Below the pieces are notes generated by a model. That model saw nothing but the letters and a program-made list of their open reading frames with translations. It was not told where the DNA came from and did no database searches. From NCBI RefSeq assembly GCF_011319475.1, contig NZ_RCMC01000037.1, positions 3,594-22,692 of the forward strand: DNA of 19,099 nt. Reading direction: 5' to 3'. Below, one piece after another: positions 1 through 7,514 of the stretch. Each line of letters opens with the position of its first letter. Position 1 is the first letter of the stretch. The stretch is from Candidatus Nitrosotalea sp. FS (GTDB taxonomy: Archaea; Thermoproteota; Nitrososphaeria; Nitrososphaerales; Nitrosopumilaceae). Position numbers and translations under genes: made by a program.

Positions 1-881
1 AGCACATTTGCACCAATTTGATGGATCTTGTCTACCATGGATTTGAGCATTCTATTTTCCTCTTCAAGGAACATCTGCATTTGAGTCGGGTCGCTGATTC
101 TGATTTCTGCACTCATCTCTGTTTTTTCAATCTCTAGAGCTGAATTTAGCAATGCAATCTTTGCCTTTTCTATTTTAGTAGGCATGCCACTGTGGACAAC
201 TTCCTTGTCAAGCACTATACCTTTGATAAACTGAGTACCTCTAATAGAACCGCCTGCTTTCTTTTCCACTTTGATATTATCAAGATCCACTCTATGTCCT
301 TCTGCTTCCTTTTCTACAACTTGCAATATGGAATCAACTACAAGTTTGGATAACATGTCACTGTCTTCTGAGATAAGTTTTGACTGCATGCTTGTTTTTG
401 CAATTTTTAGTAGGATTTCTTTCTCATTTGGACTTACTTGCTTTGCCATTTCTGTGAGAAGTGAAAGTGCTTTTTCTGCTGCTGCTTGATATCCTTCAAT
501 TATTACAGTAGCATGAACATCTTTTTCCAGAAGCTCTTCGGCTTTAGCTAACAGAGCACCGCCAAATACTACAGACGATGTGGTACCATCACCTACTTCA
601 TTATCTACAGTTTTTGAAATCTCAACCATCATTTTTGCGGCTGGATGTTGAACATCAATTTCTTTTAGAATAGTAGCACCGTCGTTTGTAATTGTAACAT
701 CGCCTAGAGAATCAACAAGCATTTTATCCATGCCTCTTGGGCCAAGACTTGTTCTTACAAGTTCTGCAACCAATTTTGCTGCAGCAATGTTATTCTTTTG
801 TGCATCTCGTCCCTTTTGCTGTAATGCACTTTCCTTTAATACCAACACAGGTCCTTGTGGTGTTTGTTGAATAGACGCCAA
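1..881 (-). CDS. ths: Thermosome (group II chaperonin) subunit, N-terminal half, partial
   Basis: ATP-dependent cytosolic chaperonin that folds proteins inside a double-ring cage. About 293 residues are in the window and the frame runs off the left edge; family members are about 540-570 residues. Read on the minus strand, the protein shows [17 protein letters not shown] and GDGTTS, the nucleotide-binding and hydrolysis motifs of group II chaperonins, followed by the start of the apical region. No ATG lies at the N-terminus. A TTG at 881-879 gives the usual thaumarchaeal beginning [10 protein letters not shown] and is preceded by a purine-rich AAGGGA about 8 nt upstream. It lies 44 nt downstream of the adenine-deaminase-like gene on the same strand; it could be co-transcribed or have its own promoter inside that gene's 3' end. 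The identification is firm; the TTG start is inferred from the homologous N-terminus. Confidence 0.95.
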   Translation of the reverse strand, partial: MASIQQTPQGPVLVLKESALQQKGRDAQKNNIAAAKLVAELVRTSLGPRGMDKMLVDSLGDVTITNDGATILKEIDVQHPAAKMMVEISKTVDNEVGDGTTSSVVFGGALLAKAEELLEKDVHATVIIEGYQAAAEKALSLLTEMAKQVSPNEKEILLKIAKTSMQSKLISEDSDMLSKLVVDSILQVVEKEAEGHRVDLDNIKVEKKAGGSIRGTQFIKGIVLDKEVVHSGMPTKIEKAKIALLNSALEIEKTEMSAEIRISDPTQMQMFLEEENRMLKSMVDKIHQIGANV

Positions 882-925
882 AATTAATCCCTTAACTCGT
901 GTAACTAATTGCCCCTTTTAATACC

Positions 926-2698
926 TTATCGGTTCAGGATCTTCAAATATCTTCTATTTTTAACGTCTACAACACCAGTGTACAAGATTCTGATCTCAGG
1001 TAACGCAAGAAATGGCAGGAAAAGAGGTATGAGATGAGGACTTTTGAATTTGCATCCAGTCTCAACTAATTTAGAATCTATACTAGAATATTCATCGAGT
1101 GTTCTTTCAAAAGATAATGAAGATATCAGGCCAGCAAGTGGTAACGAGAATTTACTTAGGACATTATGGTTTTTAGCTACTATCATACCTCCTTGCATCT
1201 TAGTCAAACTATTTGCAACAAAGGCCATGTCCTTTTCATTTGAACCTATAACTATCATGTCATTTTCGTGAAAGCTCTGCGTGCATCCAAATGCCCCTAT
1301 ATCAGCACCAAAATTTCTCAAAAATGCTACAGTTTTTTTTCCAGTCCCATATGTCCTATCAATAGCTGCTACCTTCCACACATCTTTATCATATGATGAC
1401 ATTACGTTGCCATCTTTTACCTGAAGCTCTTCTTGATCCACTTTTGTTATTATTTCAGTATCCAGTCGGATAACCAATGCTTGTGCAGTATTCCCTTTGC
1501 TTCGTACAACAAAGTCTTTTTCTTCAAACTTTGCTCCTGTTTTTACAGTTTTTTTCATCCAAGGTGGAATTATGGTCTTCGGAGTGTTTACTACAAGGCT
1601 ATTGTGAGCTACTACCAATCTCCCGCCTACGAAGACCTTGTTTGGCTTGATCTTTTCTAAATCGTCAAAGACTAGAATATCAGCTAATTTGCCAGGTGCT
1701 ATTGCACCAAGATCCTTGCCCATTCCGTAATACTCAAAAGAGTTTCGTGATGCAATAGTTATAGCATCTATTGGATCCATGCCCATAGAGACGGATTTTC
1801 TTACACAGTGATCAATCATGCCATATTCTGCTATGTCTTTGGGATTAACCCCGTCGGTACAAAACATCAATCTATCAAGATATGTTTTATGAGATAATAC
1901 GTTAGGCAGGATTTTATCCAAATCTCGTCTTATGGAACCTTCTCTCATCATTACCCACATTCCAAGTCTGAGTCTTTCTAGGACTTGATCATAATCAATC
2001 GGTTCGTGACATGAGAAAATTCCAGATGCTATGTAGGCGTTTAGTTTTTTATCACTTGCACCTGCAGTATGACCATTTACAATACCGCCATTTTTTAAAA
2101 CATTTGATATACTTTGAATGGTACCAGAATCCCTTGTAGTGACTTTGGTCCAAGAAAAAACTTCTCCCAGACCAACTACGTTTTCAATATCTAGTCCCTG
2201 GACTTCTTCTTTTTTTGTCAGTGTCCTTGCATGGCTAAATTTTCTATCAACTGGCAGTCCTCCAGGAATTACGTGATAAACCCTAATTGGAAGACTCTGT
2301 GTCATTTTAACAAATTCCTTGAATCCCTTGTAGCCACAAACACTTACAACATCAATTGGATCTGCAAACAGAGTAGTAGTTCCTGACAAGAGTGATTTTT
2401 TTGCAAGTTCTGATGGAAGAACATATTGGTCTATGTGGATATGTGGATCTACAAATCCTGGTGTGATGTATCTATCCTGTAAATCAATGACACCTGTATT
2501 TTCTCCAACTGTGTGAGATGCATCTTTTCCCACATAGGCAATTCTGTCTTTTTTTATCGCCACATGAATTTGAGGTATGACTTCTCTTGAAAATACATTA
2601 ACCAGCCTGCAATTTTTCAAGACAACATCTGCCTTGCTTTCACCCATAGCTACTGCATTGAGTGATAGAATCATGGAGGCAAGTGAACTGGCCTTCAT
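926..2698 (-). CDS. ade: Adenine deaminase-like amidohydrolase (Ade family)
   Basis: The family hydrolyses adenine to hypoxanthine and ammonia in purine salvage, using a metal centre in an amidohydrolase barrel. The 590 residues match the length and architecture of bacterial Ade. Likely metal or catalytic residues are in order: H86-x-H88 in DPHIHID, E179 in GLGE, H210 in NGH, H231 in SCHEP and D282 in CTDG. REGSIRRDL (near 252-260), a C-terminal LPLAGL segment and the tail PEIRILYTGVVDV are also Ade-like. Two segments differ from the bacterial pattern as I recall it: DPHE is DPID (113-116), and the acidic TDD(R/K)H region is TDGVN. Adenine is therefore the best guess rather than certain, and another aminopurine or cyclic amide is possible. 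The ATG at 2698 keeps the N-terminal helix seen in the family and sits about 26 nt from a TATA-like element, so the message is probably leaderless. Confidence 0.82.
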   Translation of the reverse strand: MKASSLASMILSLNAVAMGESKADVVLKNCRLVNVFSREVIPQIHVAIKKDRIAYVGKDASHTVGENTGVIDLQDRYITPGFVDPHIHIDQYVLPSELAKKSLLSGTTTLFADPIDVVSVCGYKGFKEFVKMTQSLPIRVYHVIPGGLPVDRKFSHARTLTKKEEVQGLDIENVVGLGEVFSWTKVTTRDSGTIQSISNVLKNGGIVNGHTAGASDKKLNAYIASGIFSCHEPIDYDQVLERLRLGMWVMMREGSIRRDLDKILPNVLSHKTYLDRLMFCTDGVNPKDIAEYGMIDHCVRKSVSMGMDPIDAITIASRNSFEYYGMGKDLGAIAPGKLADILVFDDLEKIKPNKVFVGGRLVVAHNSLVVNTPKTIIPPWMKKTVKTGAKFEEKDFVVRSKGNTAQALVIRLDTEIITKVDQEELQVKDGNVMSSYDKDVWKVAAIDRTYGTGKKTVAFLRNFGADIGAFGCTQSFHENDMIVIGSNEKDMAFVANSLTKMQGGMIVAKNHNVLSKFSLPLAGLISSLSFERTLDEYSSIDSKLVETGCKFKSPHLIPLFLPFLALPEIRILYTGVVDVKNRRYLKILNR

Positions 2699-2764
2699 AG
2701 AGGTGATTAATTCATTATACTATTAAAGCGATGTTTAAATTACGGTCAACGTAGCTCATTTTTT
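2699..2764. promoter_or_regulatory. Divergent promoter between ade-like gene and rpl44e
   Basis: This 66-nt gap holds a TATA-like element for each direction. On the plus strand TTTAAATT (2734-2741) is centred about 27 nt before the L44e ATG. On the minus strand TTTAATAG (2727-2720) is centred about 26 nt before the deaminase ATG. Both spacings predict transcription starting at or next to the start codon, i.e. leaderless mRNAs, and neither gene has a clear Shine-Dalgarno sequence. Confidence 0.6.
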
Positions 2765-3043
2765 ATGAACATGCCAAAGGAGATCAATAGGTATTGCCCC
2801 AAGTGTAAGAAACATACGTTACACAAGGTCTCCATATACAAGGCAGGAAAGAGAAGAGGTTCTGCTATCGGTGAAAGAAGACACGCTGAGGATAAGAAAG
2901 GCTACGGCGGTCAAAAGTTCCCAAAGTTAGCAAAGCCAGCAAAGACCACTAAGAAGATCACTCCTATCATGACATGTCCAGAATGCAAAAAGAAATGGAA
3001 TGTATCCGGAATAAGACTTAGAAAATTGGAGCTAGTTGCATAA
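2765..3043 (+). CDS. rpl44e: Large ribosomal subunit protein eL42 (L44e)
   Basis: Zinc-binding protein of the 50S subunit, located near the E site, shared by archaea and eukaryotes and absent from bacteria. The 92 residues carry the two cysteine pairs of the family, CPKC (C11, C14) and CPEC (C71, C74), separated by a Lys/Arg/Gly-rich stretch with the typical RRGSAIGERRH segment. A second ATG two codons in (2771) would give the more usual MPKEINRY start. The TATA spacing favours 2765, but both are possible. It overlaps S27e by one base (TAATG), so the two are translationally coupled, as they are adjacent in many archaea. Confidence 0.96.
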   Translation: MNMPKEINRYCPKCKKHTLHKVSIYKAGKRRGSAIGERRHAEDKKGYGGQKFPKLAKPAKTTKKITPIMTCPECKKKWNVSGIRLRKLELVA

Positions 3044-3240
3044 TGAAGAGAGCCCATATCTGGATACCAAAACCAGGAAGTAAATTCCAAAAGGTACAGT
3101 GTAAAGAATGTGGAGAAGAGAGTGTTGTTTACTCACATGTTTCCTCAATAGTAACATGTAAGGCATGTGGAAATACATTAGCAGAGCCAACTGGTTCCAT
3201 TGCAAAAACAAATGGAAAAATTTTAGGTAGCGCAGATTAA
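3043..3240 (+). CDS. rps27e: Small ribosomal subunit protein eS27 (S27e)
   Basis: Zinc-ribbon protein of the 30S subunit. The 65 residues contain CKEC (C20, C23) and CKAC (C39, C42) in the family context, with VVYSHVSSIVTC and TLAEPTGSIAK, and match the usual 60-67 residue length. The ATG uses the last base of the L44e stop codon. Its last 18 nt overlap the 3' end of cobY on the opposite strand, so the two transcripts converge. Confidence 0.96.
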   Translation: MKRAHIWIPKPGSKFQKVQCKECGEESVVYSHVSSIVTCKACGNTLAEPTGSIAKTNGKILGSAD

Positions 3241-3807
3241 ATCATAATCTTTCTTTGTGTTCAGATTAACAGCAATTCTTTTGTCATCAAGAACAACATA
3301 AGATTCCTTTACGGTTTCCATGTTTTTTATCCGTCGAGGATCAACTATAGAGATTCCAGTATAAGCACATTCTTCATTGTTATAATTAACAAAAAATTCT
3401 GCTTCCAACCCGAGAGACAAAAGAAAAGTTTTTCGTACCAAAACACTTGTCCAGACATTTTCTTCATTTACCAGATCTACAATTTTTTTGATTATCTCAG
3501 AATCAAAAAGAGGCATATCACCTGAAGTCACAAAGATCATTTCTTCAAACTTGGAAAGAGATTCTCCTAGATCAGCAGAATATCCGGCGCCCTTTGTTTC
3601 AAGTATGTCAATATCCAGACTAGAAACAAACTCACGCGTTTTTGGTGCGTTATTACTTGTAACACATATTATATTTGAAAATATTTTTGAATTTTGCAAA
3701 GCATTTAGAACGTGTTCTATCAGTGGCTTTTTGTATCGTAGGAGTAATTTTTCTTCGGAGGATTTCATCCTAGTACCCTTACCTCCACACATGACCAGCC
3801 CTATCAT
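3223..3807 (-). CDS. cobY: Adenosylcobinamide-phosphate guanylyltransferase CobY
   Basis: Transfers GMP from GTP to adenosylcobinamide-phosphate, giving AdoCbi-GDP, the activated substrate for CobS. The 194-residue protein has a nucleotidyltransferase (MobA-like) fold: N-terminal MCGGKGTRMKSSEEK (6-20) is the nucleotide-binding loop with its downstream lysine, SGDMPLF (D97) is the metal-binding acidic site, and NLNTKKDYDL near the C-terminus matches the NINTKDDLKL-type segment of methanogen CobY. It is the archaeal, non-orthologous replacement for bacterial CobU. It is the last gene of the cobalamin operon, and its ATG overlaps the cobS stop codon (ATGA). MobA alone is the main alternative, but the context argues strongly for CobY. 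Confidence 0.9.
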   Translation of the reverse strand: MIGLVMCGGKGTRMKSSEEKLLLRYKKPLIEHVLNALQNSKIFSNIICVTSNNAPKTREFVSSLDIDILETKGAGYSADLGESLSKFEEMIFVTSGDMPLFDSEIIKKIVDLVNEENVWTSVLVRKTFLLSLGLEAEFFVNYNNEECAYTGISIVDPRRIKNMETVKESYVVLDDKRIAVNLNTKKDYDLICAT

Positions 3808-4529
3808 ATCGATACAAAAATCAATAATGATGCTAGTCTTACCAATTCATTGCTTGCACCAAATACATCGCCAGAAACTCCTCCAAAACTCTTGTTTGCA
3901 ACGGCAAGCAATAGAAAAGACAATCCTACGCATGATATTATTACAAATATACCTGTCATTCCTGCCAAAATCACAGTAGGCACTATTGCTAACAGTATAG
4001 CTATGGCAAATTTTCGGGGATCTTTCATGGATTGAGTAAAGGGAGAACTCAGTCCTTGCCAGGCGGAAAGACCTCGATTTGCCTGTATTACCATGGACAG
4101 TTTAGCCATGAGTTCACTTAGAAGTATTGCCTCAAACAATGCAAAACCTTTCGTCATGGAAATAGCCAATATCATACCTGCTGCATATAGAACAACTGTC
4201 ATTACTCCTGCAGAGCCAACCGCTGGATCTCTCATTGCTTGGAGTTTTTTTTCTCTTGTCCCCTTTGCCATAATCCCATCTGCAAAATCACACAATGCAT
4301 CTGTATGATGCATTCCGGTTATCATAGCAAGTGCTCCGGTCAAGATCAGACCAGTGATAAGAGGTTGAAGAAAAAAAGATAACCCGTAACCTGCAGCACC
4401 AACAATTATTCCTATAAGAGCTCCTGCAATTGGAAAAAGATACATGTTCTTTGCTACAGTTTCCAGTTCACTATTCTTAGAAGGAATGATTGTTAGAAAT
4501 GACACTACAGATGATATTCCCTTAAACAT
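3804..4529 (-). CDS. cobS: Adenosylcobinamide-GDP ribazoletransferase (cobalamin synthase) CobS
   Basis: Integral membrane enzyme that joins AdoCbi-GDP to the alpha-ribazole-type lower-ligand nucleoside (or its phosphate). With the ATG at 4529 it has 241 residues, close to the family's usual 240-260. Diagnostic motifs are GMHHTDALCDFADG (about 73-85), the acidic magnesium site, then MRDPAVGSAGV and, near the C-terminus, FGGVSGDVFGA. The rest is mostly hydrophobic, consistent with 6-7 membrane segments. An in-frame TTG at 4544 would add five residues. I prefer the ATG, which overlaps the cbiB stop by 8 nt. The downstream junction with cobY is a 4-nt ATGA overlap. Confidence 0.93.
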   Translation of the reverse strand: MFKGISSVVSFLTIIPSKNSELETVAKNMYLFPIAGALIGIIVGAAGYGLSFFLQPLITGLILTGALAMITGMHHTDALCDFADGIMAKGTREKKLQAMRDPAVGSAGVMTVVLYAAGMILAISMTKGFALFEAILLSELMAKLSMVIQANRGLSAWQGLSSPFTQSMKDPRKFAIAILLAIVPTVILAGMTGIFVIISCVGLSFLLLAVANKSFGGVSGDVFGASNELVRLASLLIFVSI

Positions 4530-5514
4530 TAAACCACCAACCAAGATATGACAATGACAAAATCACAGGAATTGTAAAAAATAAAACAAATAATATCGTA
4601 GTCATTTTCATTATAGATATTGCAGATCGGAAATGTTTTTCAGTTATCTCAGAATTTCCATCTCCTAGAACATAATGTTCCATCTTTTCAAATTTTATTC
4701 CAAGTGCACCAGCCAGAGTAGCCATCGGATAACCAGCATTTGGGCTTTCAGTCTTTGGACCATCTCTTTTCATGATATGGATTGAATTCTTCCAGTTCTC
4801 TCGTAGTATAATGCACGAAAATACCATAACAAGGCTTGTGAGTCTAGAAGGGATAAAGTTGAGTACTTTATCACAATTGGCAGCAAACCAGCCTATGTTT
4901 CGAAATATTTCTGTTTTATATCCAATCATAGAGTCAGCTGTGTTCACAGTTCTGTACACAAATGCTCCAGCGAGGCCAAAAATTGAGAAATAGAAAAGCG
5001 GGCCTGTTATACCGTCAACAATGTTTTCGCTGATGCTTTCAAGAGTTGCAGAAATTACGTGTTGTTTATCTAAATTTTTGGTGTCTCGTTTTACTATCAT
5101 AGAAAGTTGTGTCCTTGCACCATCTAAGTCATTTTTTGTTATAGAACTCATGATTTTTGAGGCATGTTTTTCCATACCTTTTATTGCAATAGTAGTCTTT
5201 AGTAAAATTCCGACTAGAATTATACTTGCACCTATGAACAGAATTTTGTAGAGTCCATTAAAATCAAAACTTTCTACATACTTCAGAGAAGACGAGAATG
5301 AAAGAATCAAAAAAGATACCAGTGATACAGCTAAAACAAGAAGAATAGTGCCGTTAATTTTTTCGGCAATCGAATTGACAGATTTTGCATAAGGCACTGA
5401 CTTGCCAATCAATTTACCCATCCAAACAGTTGGATGATATCTGTTTTTTGGATCTCCAAAAATAAGATCAAGTACAAGTGCAAATACAACTGCAATTATT
5501 GGTATCAGAATCAG
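4522..5514 (-). CDS. cbiB: Adenosylcobinamide-phosphate synthase CbiB (probable CTG start)
   Basis: Membrane enzyme that attaches (R)-1-amino-2-propanol phosphate, made by CobD, to adenosylcobyric acid. The first ATG in frame (5421) is too late: upstream codons in the same frame encode DLIFGDPKNRYHP just before that methionine, which is the conserved CbiB N-terminus (family pattern D-x3-GDP-x3-HP). No ATG, GTG or TTG exists between the preceding in-frame stop and that motif. The best candidate is CTG at 5514-5512, which overlaps the cbiP stop as CTGA, mirroring the ATGA junctions elsewhere in the operon and giving 330 residues (family about 310-320). Downstream, SISENIVDG and PNAGYPMATLAGALG are typical CbiB motifs, and there are several hydrophobic membrane segments. 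Function is secure; the start codon is inference. Confidence 0.88.
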   Translation of the reverse strand: MILIPIIAVVFALVLDLIFGDPKNRYHPTVWMGKLIGKSVPYAKSVNSIAEKINGTILLVLAVSLVSFLILSFSSSLKYVESFDFNGLYKILFIGASIILVGILLKTTIAIKGMEKHASKIMSSITKNDLDGARTQLSMIVKRDTKNLDKQHVISATLESISENIVDGITGPLFYFSIFGLAGAFVYRTVNTADSMIGYKTEIFRNIGWFAANCDKVLNFIPSRLTSLVMVFSCIILRENWKNSIHIMKRDGPKTESPNAGYPMATLAGALGIKFEKMEHYVLGDGNSEITEKHFRSAISIMKMTTILFVLFFTIPVILSLSYLGWWFNV

Positions 5515-6355
5515 TTTAACATACCTCGTATTTTTTTCATATCAAGATTTTTTTTCACAATTAGAGCCAAGCGATCTATTTCTTTGTCTAGTGTTACAAG
5601 AATTTTTTTGTCCATGATACTTGTTTTGGATTTGCATGCAGAGAATCCTCATCTGGTATGTCAAACTCAATTAAAGGAATTGTTCCAATTACTGGTTTCA
5701 GGGTTTTTTTTCTCAATATAGAATAGCTTGGATATAGTATGGCCACATCTCCTCTAAACTTGTTTATAACAAACCCTTTGACAAGTTTTTGATATTTTTT
5801 ATCAAGAAGTGATAATGTTCCCACAATACTTGCAAAGCTTCCGCCCTTATCTATGTCAGTTATCAAGATCACAGGCGATTTACAATACTCTGCCATTCTC
5901 ATATTTGCAATGTCATACCGTTGCAGGTTTATTTCTGATGGAGACCCAGCGCCCTCTAGTATCACAATGTCGTTTGTTTTCAGTAATTTGTCAAGTGCAT
6001 TCTTTGATTCCTCAAGTCCTTTTGAGAGAGCAAATTTTTTGTAATAATCCCTAGCATGCATTTTACCATAGAATACACCATTTACAAAAATTTCACTTTT
6101 ATAATTTCCAAGAGGTTTTAATAAAATTGGATTCATTATAGGCATTATCTTAGTTCTTGCCGCAATTGCTTGAATGGCCTGAGCCCTTGAGATCTCAAAT
6201 TCTTTGCCAACATAGGAATAAGATGACATGTTTTGTGACTTGAATGGTGCTACTTTGTATCCTGCATCAGAGAAAATCCTGCATAGAGCTGTAACTAGAG
6301 TTGTTTTTCCAGCACCTGAAGAAGTACCCTGTATCATCAAAGTTTTTGCAGTCAT
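5511..6355 (-). CDS. cbiP: Cobyric acid synthase CbiP: synthetase domain only, with a -1 frameshift near its 3' end
   Basis: CbiP uses ATP and glutamine to amidate carboxyls b, d, e and g of adenosylcobyrinic acid a,c-diamide. The synthetase half is textbook: P-loop GTSSGAGKT (10-18), QNMSSYSYV (41 on), LLKP, EGAGSPSEINL (134-144), DIDKGGSFASIVGTL and KGFVINKFRGD. After DEDSLHANP (236-243), where family members continue into a roughly 230-residue class I glutamine amidotransferase domain, the reading frame ends at a TAA (5596-5594; 253 residues). A -1 shift at the A7 run (5609-5603) gives 30 more codons, LDKEIDRLALIVKKNLDM and onward, which match the extreme C-terminal helix of CbiP, ending at TGA 5513-5511 (281 residues in total). 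No amidotransferase Cys/His motifs were seen in any frame. The ATG overlaps the cobD stop (ATGA). The shift may be a sequence error, slippage or recoding. Confidence 0.85.
5603..5609 (-). other. A_AAA_AAA slippery heptamer at the cbiP frameshift
   Basis: In the cbiP reading frame the codons are ACA AAA AAA TTC TTG TAA. The A7 run therefore sits exactly in the X_XXY_YYZ register used for -1 ribosomal frameshifting, as in many insertion-sequence transposase genes. A -1 slip yields AAA ATT CTT and opens the frame that encodes the family's C-terminal helix. The zero-frame stop is only two codons further on. No strong downstream stem was recognised by eye. Transcriptional slippage on A7, or a one-base undercall in the sequence, would give the same reading. 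Confidence 0.5.
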
Positions 6356-7428
6356 GGTTTTCGTAATGCCTCAACTAGTTTTAGATTTTCTTTGTGGGTT
6401 CTAACTGCAATTCTTATGTAGTTGTCATTTAATCCTCGAAATGTACTACAATCACGTATGAGAATATTGCTGTGTAGCAACCTATTTTGAATTTGACGGG
6501 ATTTTATTTTTGATTTTATTAAAATAAAATTTGTATCAGAATTGTAACAAGTAAATCCTTTTATTTTTGATATAGAATTTGTAAGAAATTTTGACTCTTT
6601 TTTTATTACGTTTAATGTCTTTGATAAATGAGATTTGTCAGATAATGCACTAATAGACGATTGTTGTGCAATTCCACTAACATTCCATGGAATCTTTATC
6701 TTTTGCAGAATTTCAATCATTCTTTTATTGCCAAGTCCATATCCAATCCTCAATCCTGCTAACCCAAATGACTTTGTCAAAGATCGGAGGATGAATAGGT
6801 TATCAAATTCTTTGAGATATGAGACAACGCTTTCGTTACCGCTAGGAACCAATTCAATGAAACATTCATCAAGAAATACCATTGCAGATTTTTTATGTGC
6901 TGATTCAAGAATCTTTAACATGTTTTTTTTCTTTATGAGAACTCCTGTGGGATTGTTCGGGTTACATAGAAAGACGCAGTTTTTCATTGAAATTGCATCT
7001 TGAAATTCTGACAAGTTTTGGTTCAGATTCATTGTCTTGAAAAAATAGACCATTGCCCCGTTTAATTTTGCAGCAGATTCATATTCACTAAATGTAGGAA
7101 TTGGAATCAGCACTTTTTGTTTTCTTAGAAATGCAGCACAATAATTGTAGATGATTTCTGTTGCCCCATTTCCAACTATAATCTGATTTTTTTGAATTCC
7201 AGTATATTTTTGAAGATGAGTTCTTAATTCATTTGAATTAGGATCTGGATAGATTGAAACATGTGAAATATTTTTGAAAACATTTCTTACTTTGGATGGA
7301 AATCCAAGAGGATTGACATTTGAGCTAAAATCTAACAGTTTCAAGTTATGTTCAAGTCCGTTTGAAAATATACCTCCGTGAGCGGCCACTTTGTGATTGG
7401 TTATGGTCTTTTCTACTCTAAGCCGCAT
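6352..7428 (-). CDS. cobD: L-threonine-O-3-phosphate decarboxylase CobD (PLP fold type I)
   Basis: Decarboxylates L-threonine-O-3-phosphate to (R)-1-amino-2-propanol O-2-phosphate, the linker of the B12 nucleotide loop. From the ATG at 7428 it has 358 residues. The N-terminal AAHGGIFSNG and LDFSSNVNPLGFP are hallmarks separating CobD from histidinol-phosphate aminotransferases. The PLP-fold motifs follow: CNPNNPTG (about 155-162), D187 in FLDECF, and Schiff-base K219 in SLTKSFGLAGLRIGY. A TTG nine bases upstream (7437) is an alternative start, but a TATA-like TAAATA (7456-7451) lies about 26 nt before the ATG, fitting a leaderless message. It is the first gene of the operon cobD-cbiP-cbiB-cobS-cobY, overlapping cbiP by 4 nt. 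Confidence 0.9.
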   Translation of the reverse strand: MRLRVEKTITNHKVAAHGGIFSNGLEHNLKLLDFSSNVNPLGFPSKVRNVFKNISHVSIYPDPNSNELRTHLQKYTGIQKNQIIVGNGATEIIYNYCAAFLRKQKVLIPIPTFSEYESAAKLNGAMVYFFKTMNLNQNLSEFQDAISMKNCVFLCNPNNPTGVLIKKKNMLKILESAHKKSAMVFLDECFIELVPSGNESVVSYLKEFDNLFILRSLTKSFGLAGLRIGYGLGNKRMIEILQKIKIPWNVSGIAQQSSISALSDKSHLSKTLNVIKKESKFLTNSISKIKGFTCYNSDTNFILIKSKIKSRQIQNRLLHSNILIRDCSTFRGLNDNYIRIAVRTHKENLKLVEALRKP

Positions 7429-7514
7429 ATTTTTCAAATAACCATAACGGTATTTAGTTGTGTTTTGCTTGCGCTTCTAAAAGAATATTAATTGTATAAG
7501 GAACTATTTTCGTT
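7429..7514. promoter_or_regulatory. Divergent promoter between cobalamin operon and asd
   Basis: The gap between two divergent starts carries a minus-strand TATA-like TAAATA (7456-7451), centred about 26 nt before the cobD ATG at 7428. On the plus strand, AT-rich ATATTAATT (7485-7493) is centred about 26 nt before the asd ATG. I saw no B12 riboswitch-like structure here; the leader would be too short to hold one. Confidence 0.5.

Noticed and set aside
3488..3979. 163-codon open frame on the plus strand across cobY and cobS
   Set aside because: Antisense to two recognised genes of a cobalamin operon; no motifs of its own.
5531..5540. A second A7 run after an ATG, where one more A would give cbiB an ATG start
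   Set aside because: The extra A would remove the cbiP stop codon and fuse cbiP to cbiB. A7 gives cbiP a normal C-terminus, so CTG initiation at 5514 is the simpler reading.
5511..6355. Dethiobiotin synthetase or CobB/CbiA instead of CbiP
   Set aside because: QNMSSYS, EGAGSPSEINL, DIDKGGSFAS and KGFVINKFRGD are specific to cobyric acid synthase.
6352..7428. Histidinol-phosphate aminotransferase HisC
   Set aside because: The N-terminal HGG and LDFSSNVNPLG motifs and the position at the head of a cobalamin operon favour threonine-phosphate decarboxylase.
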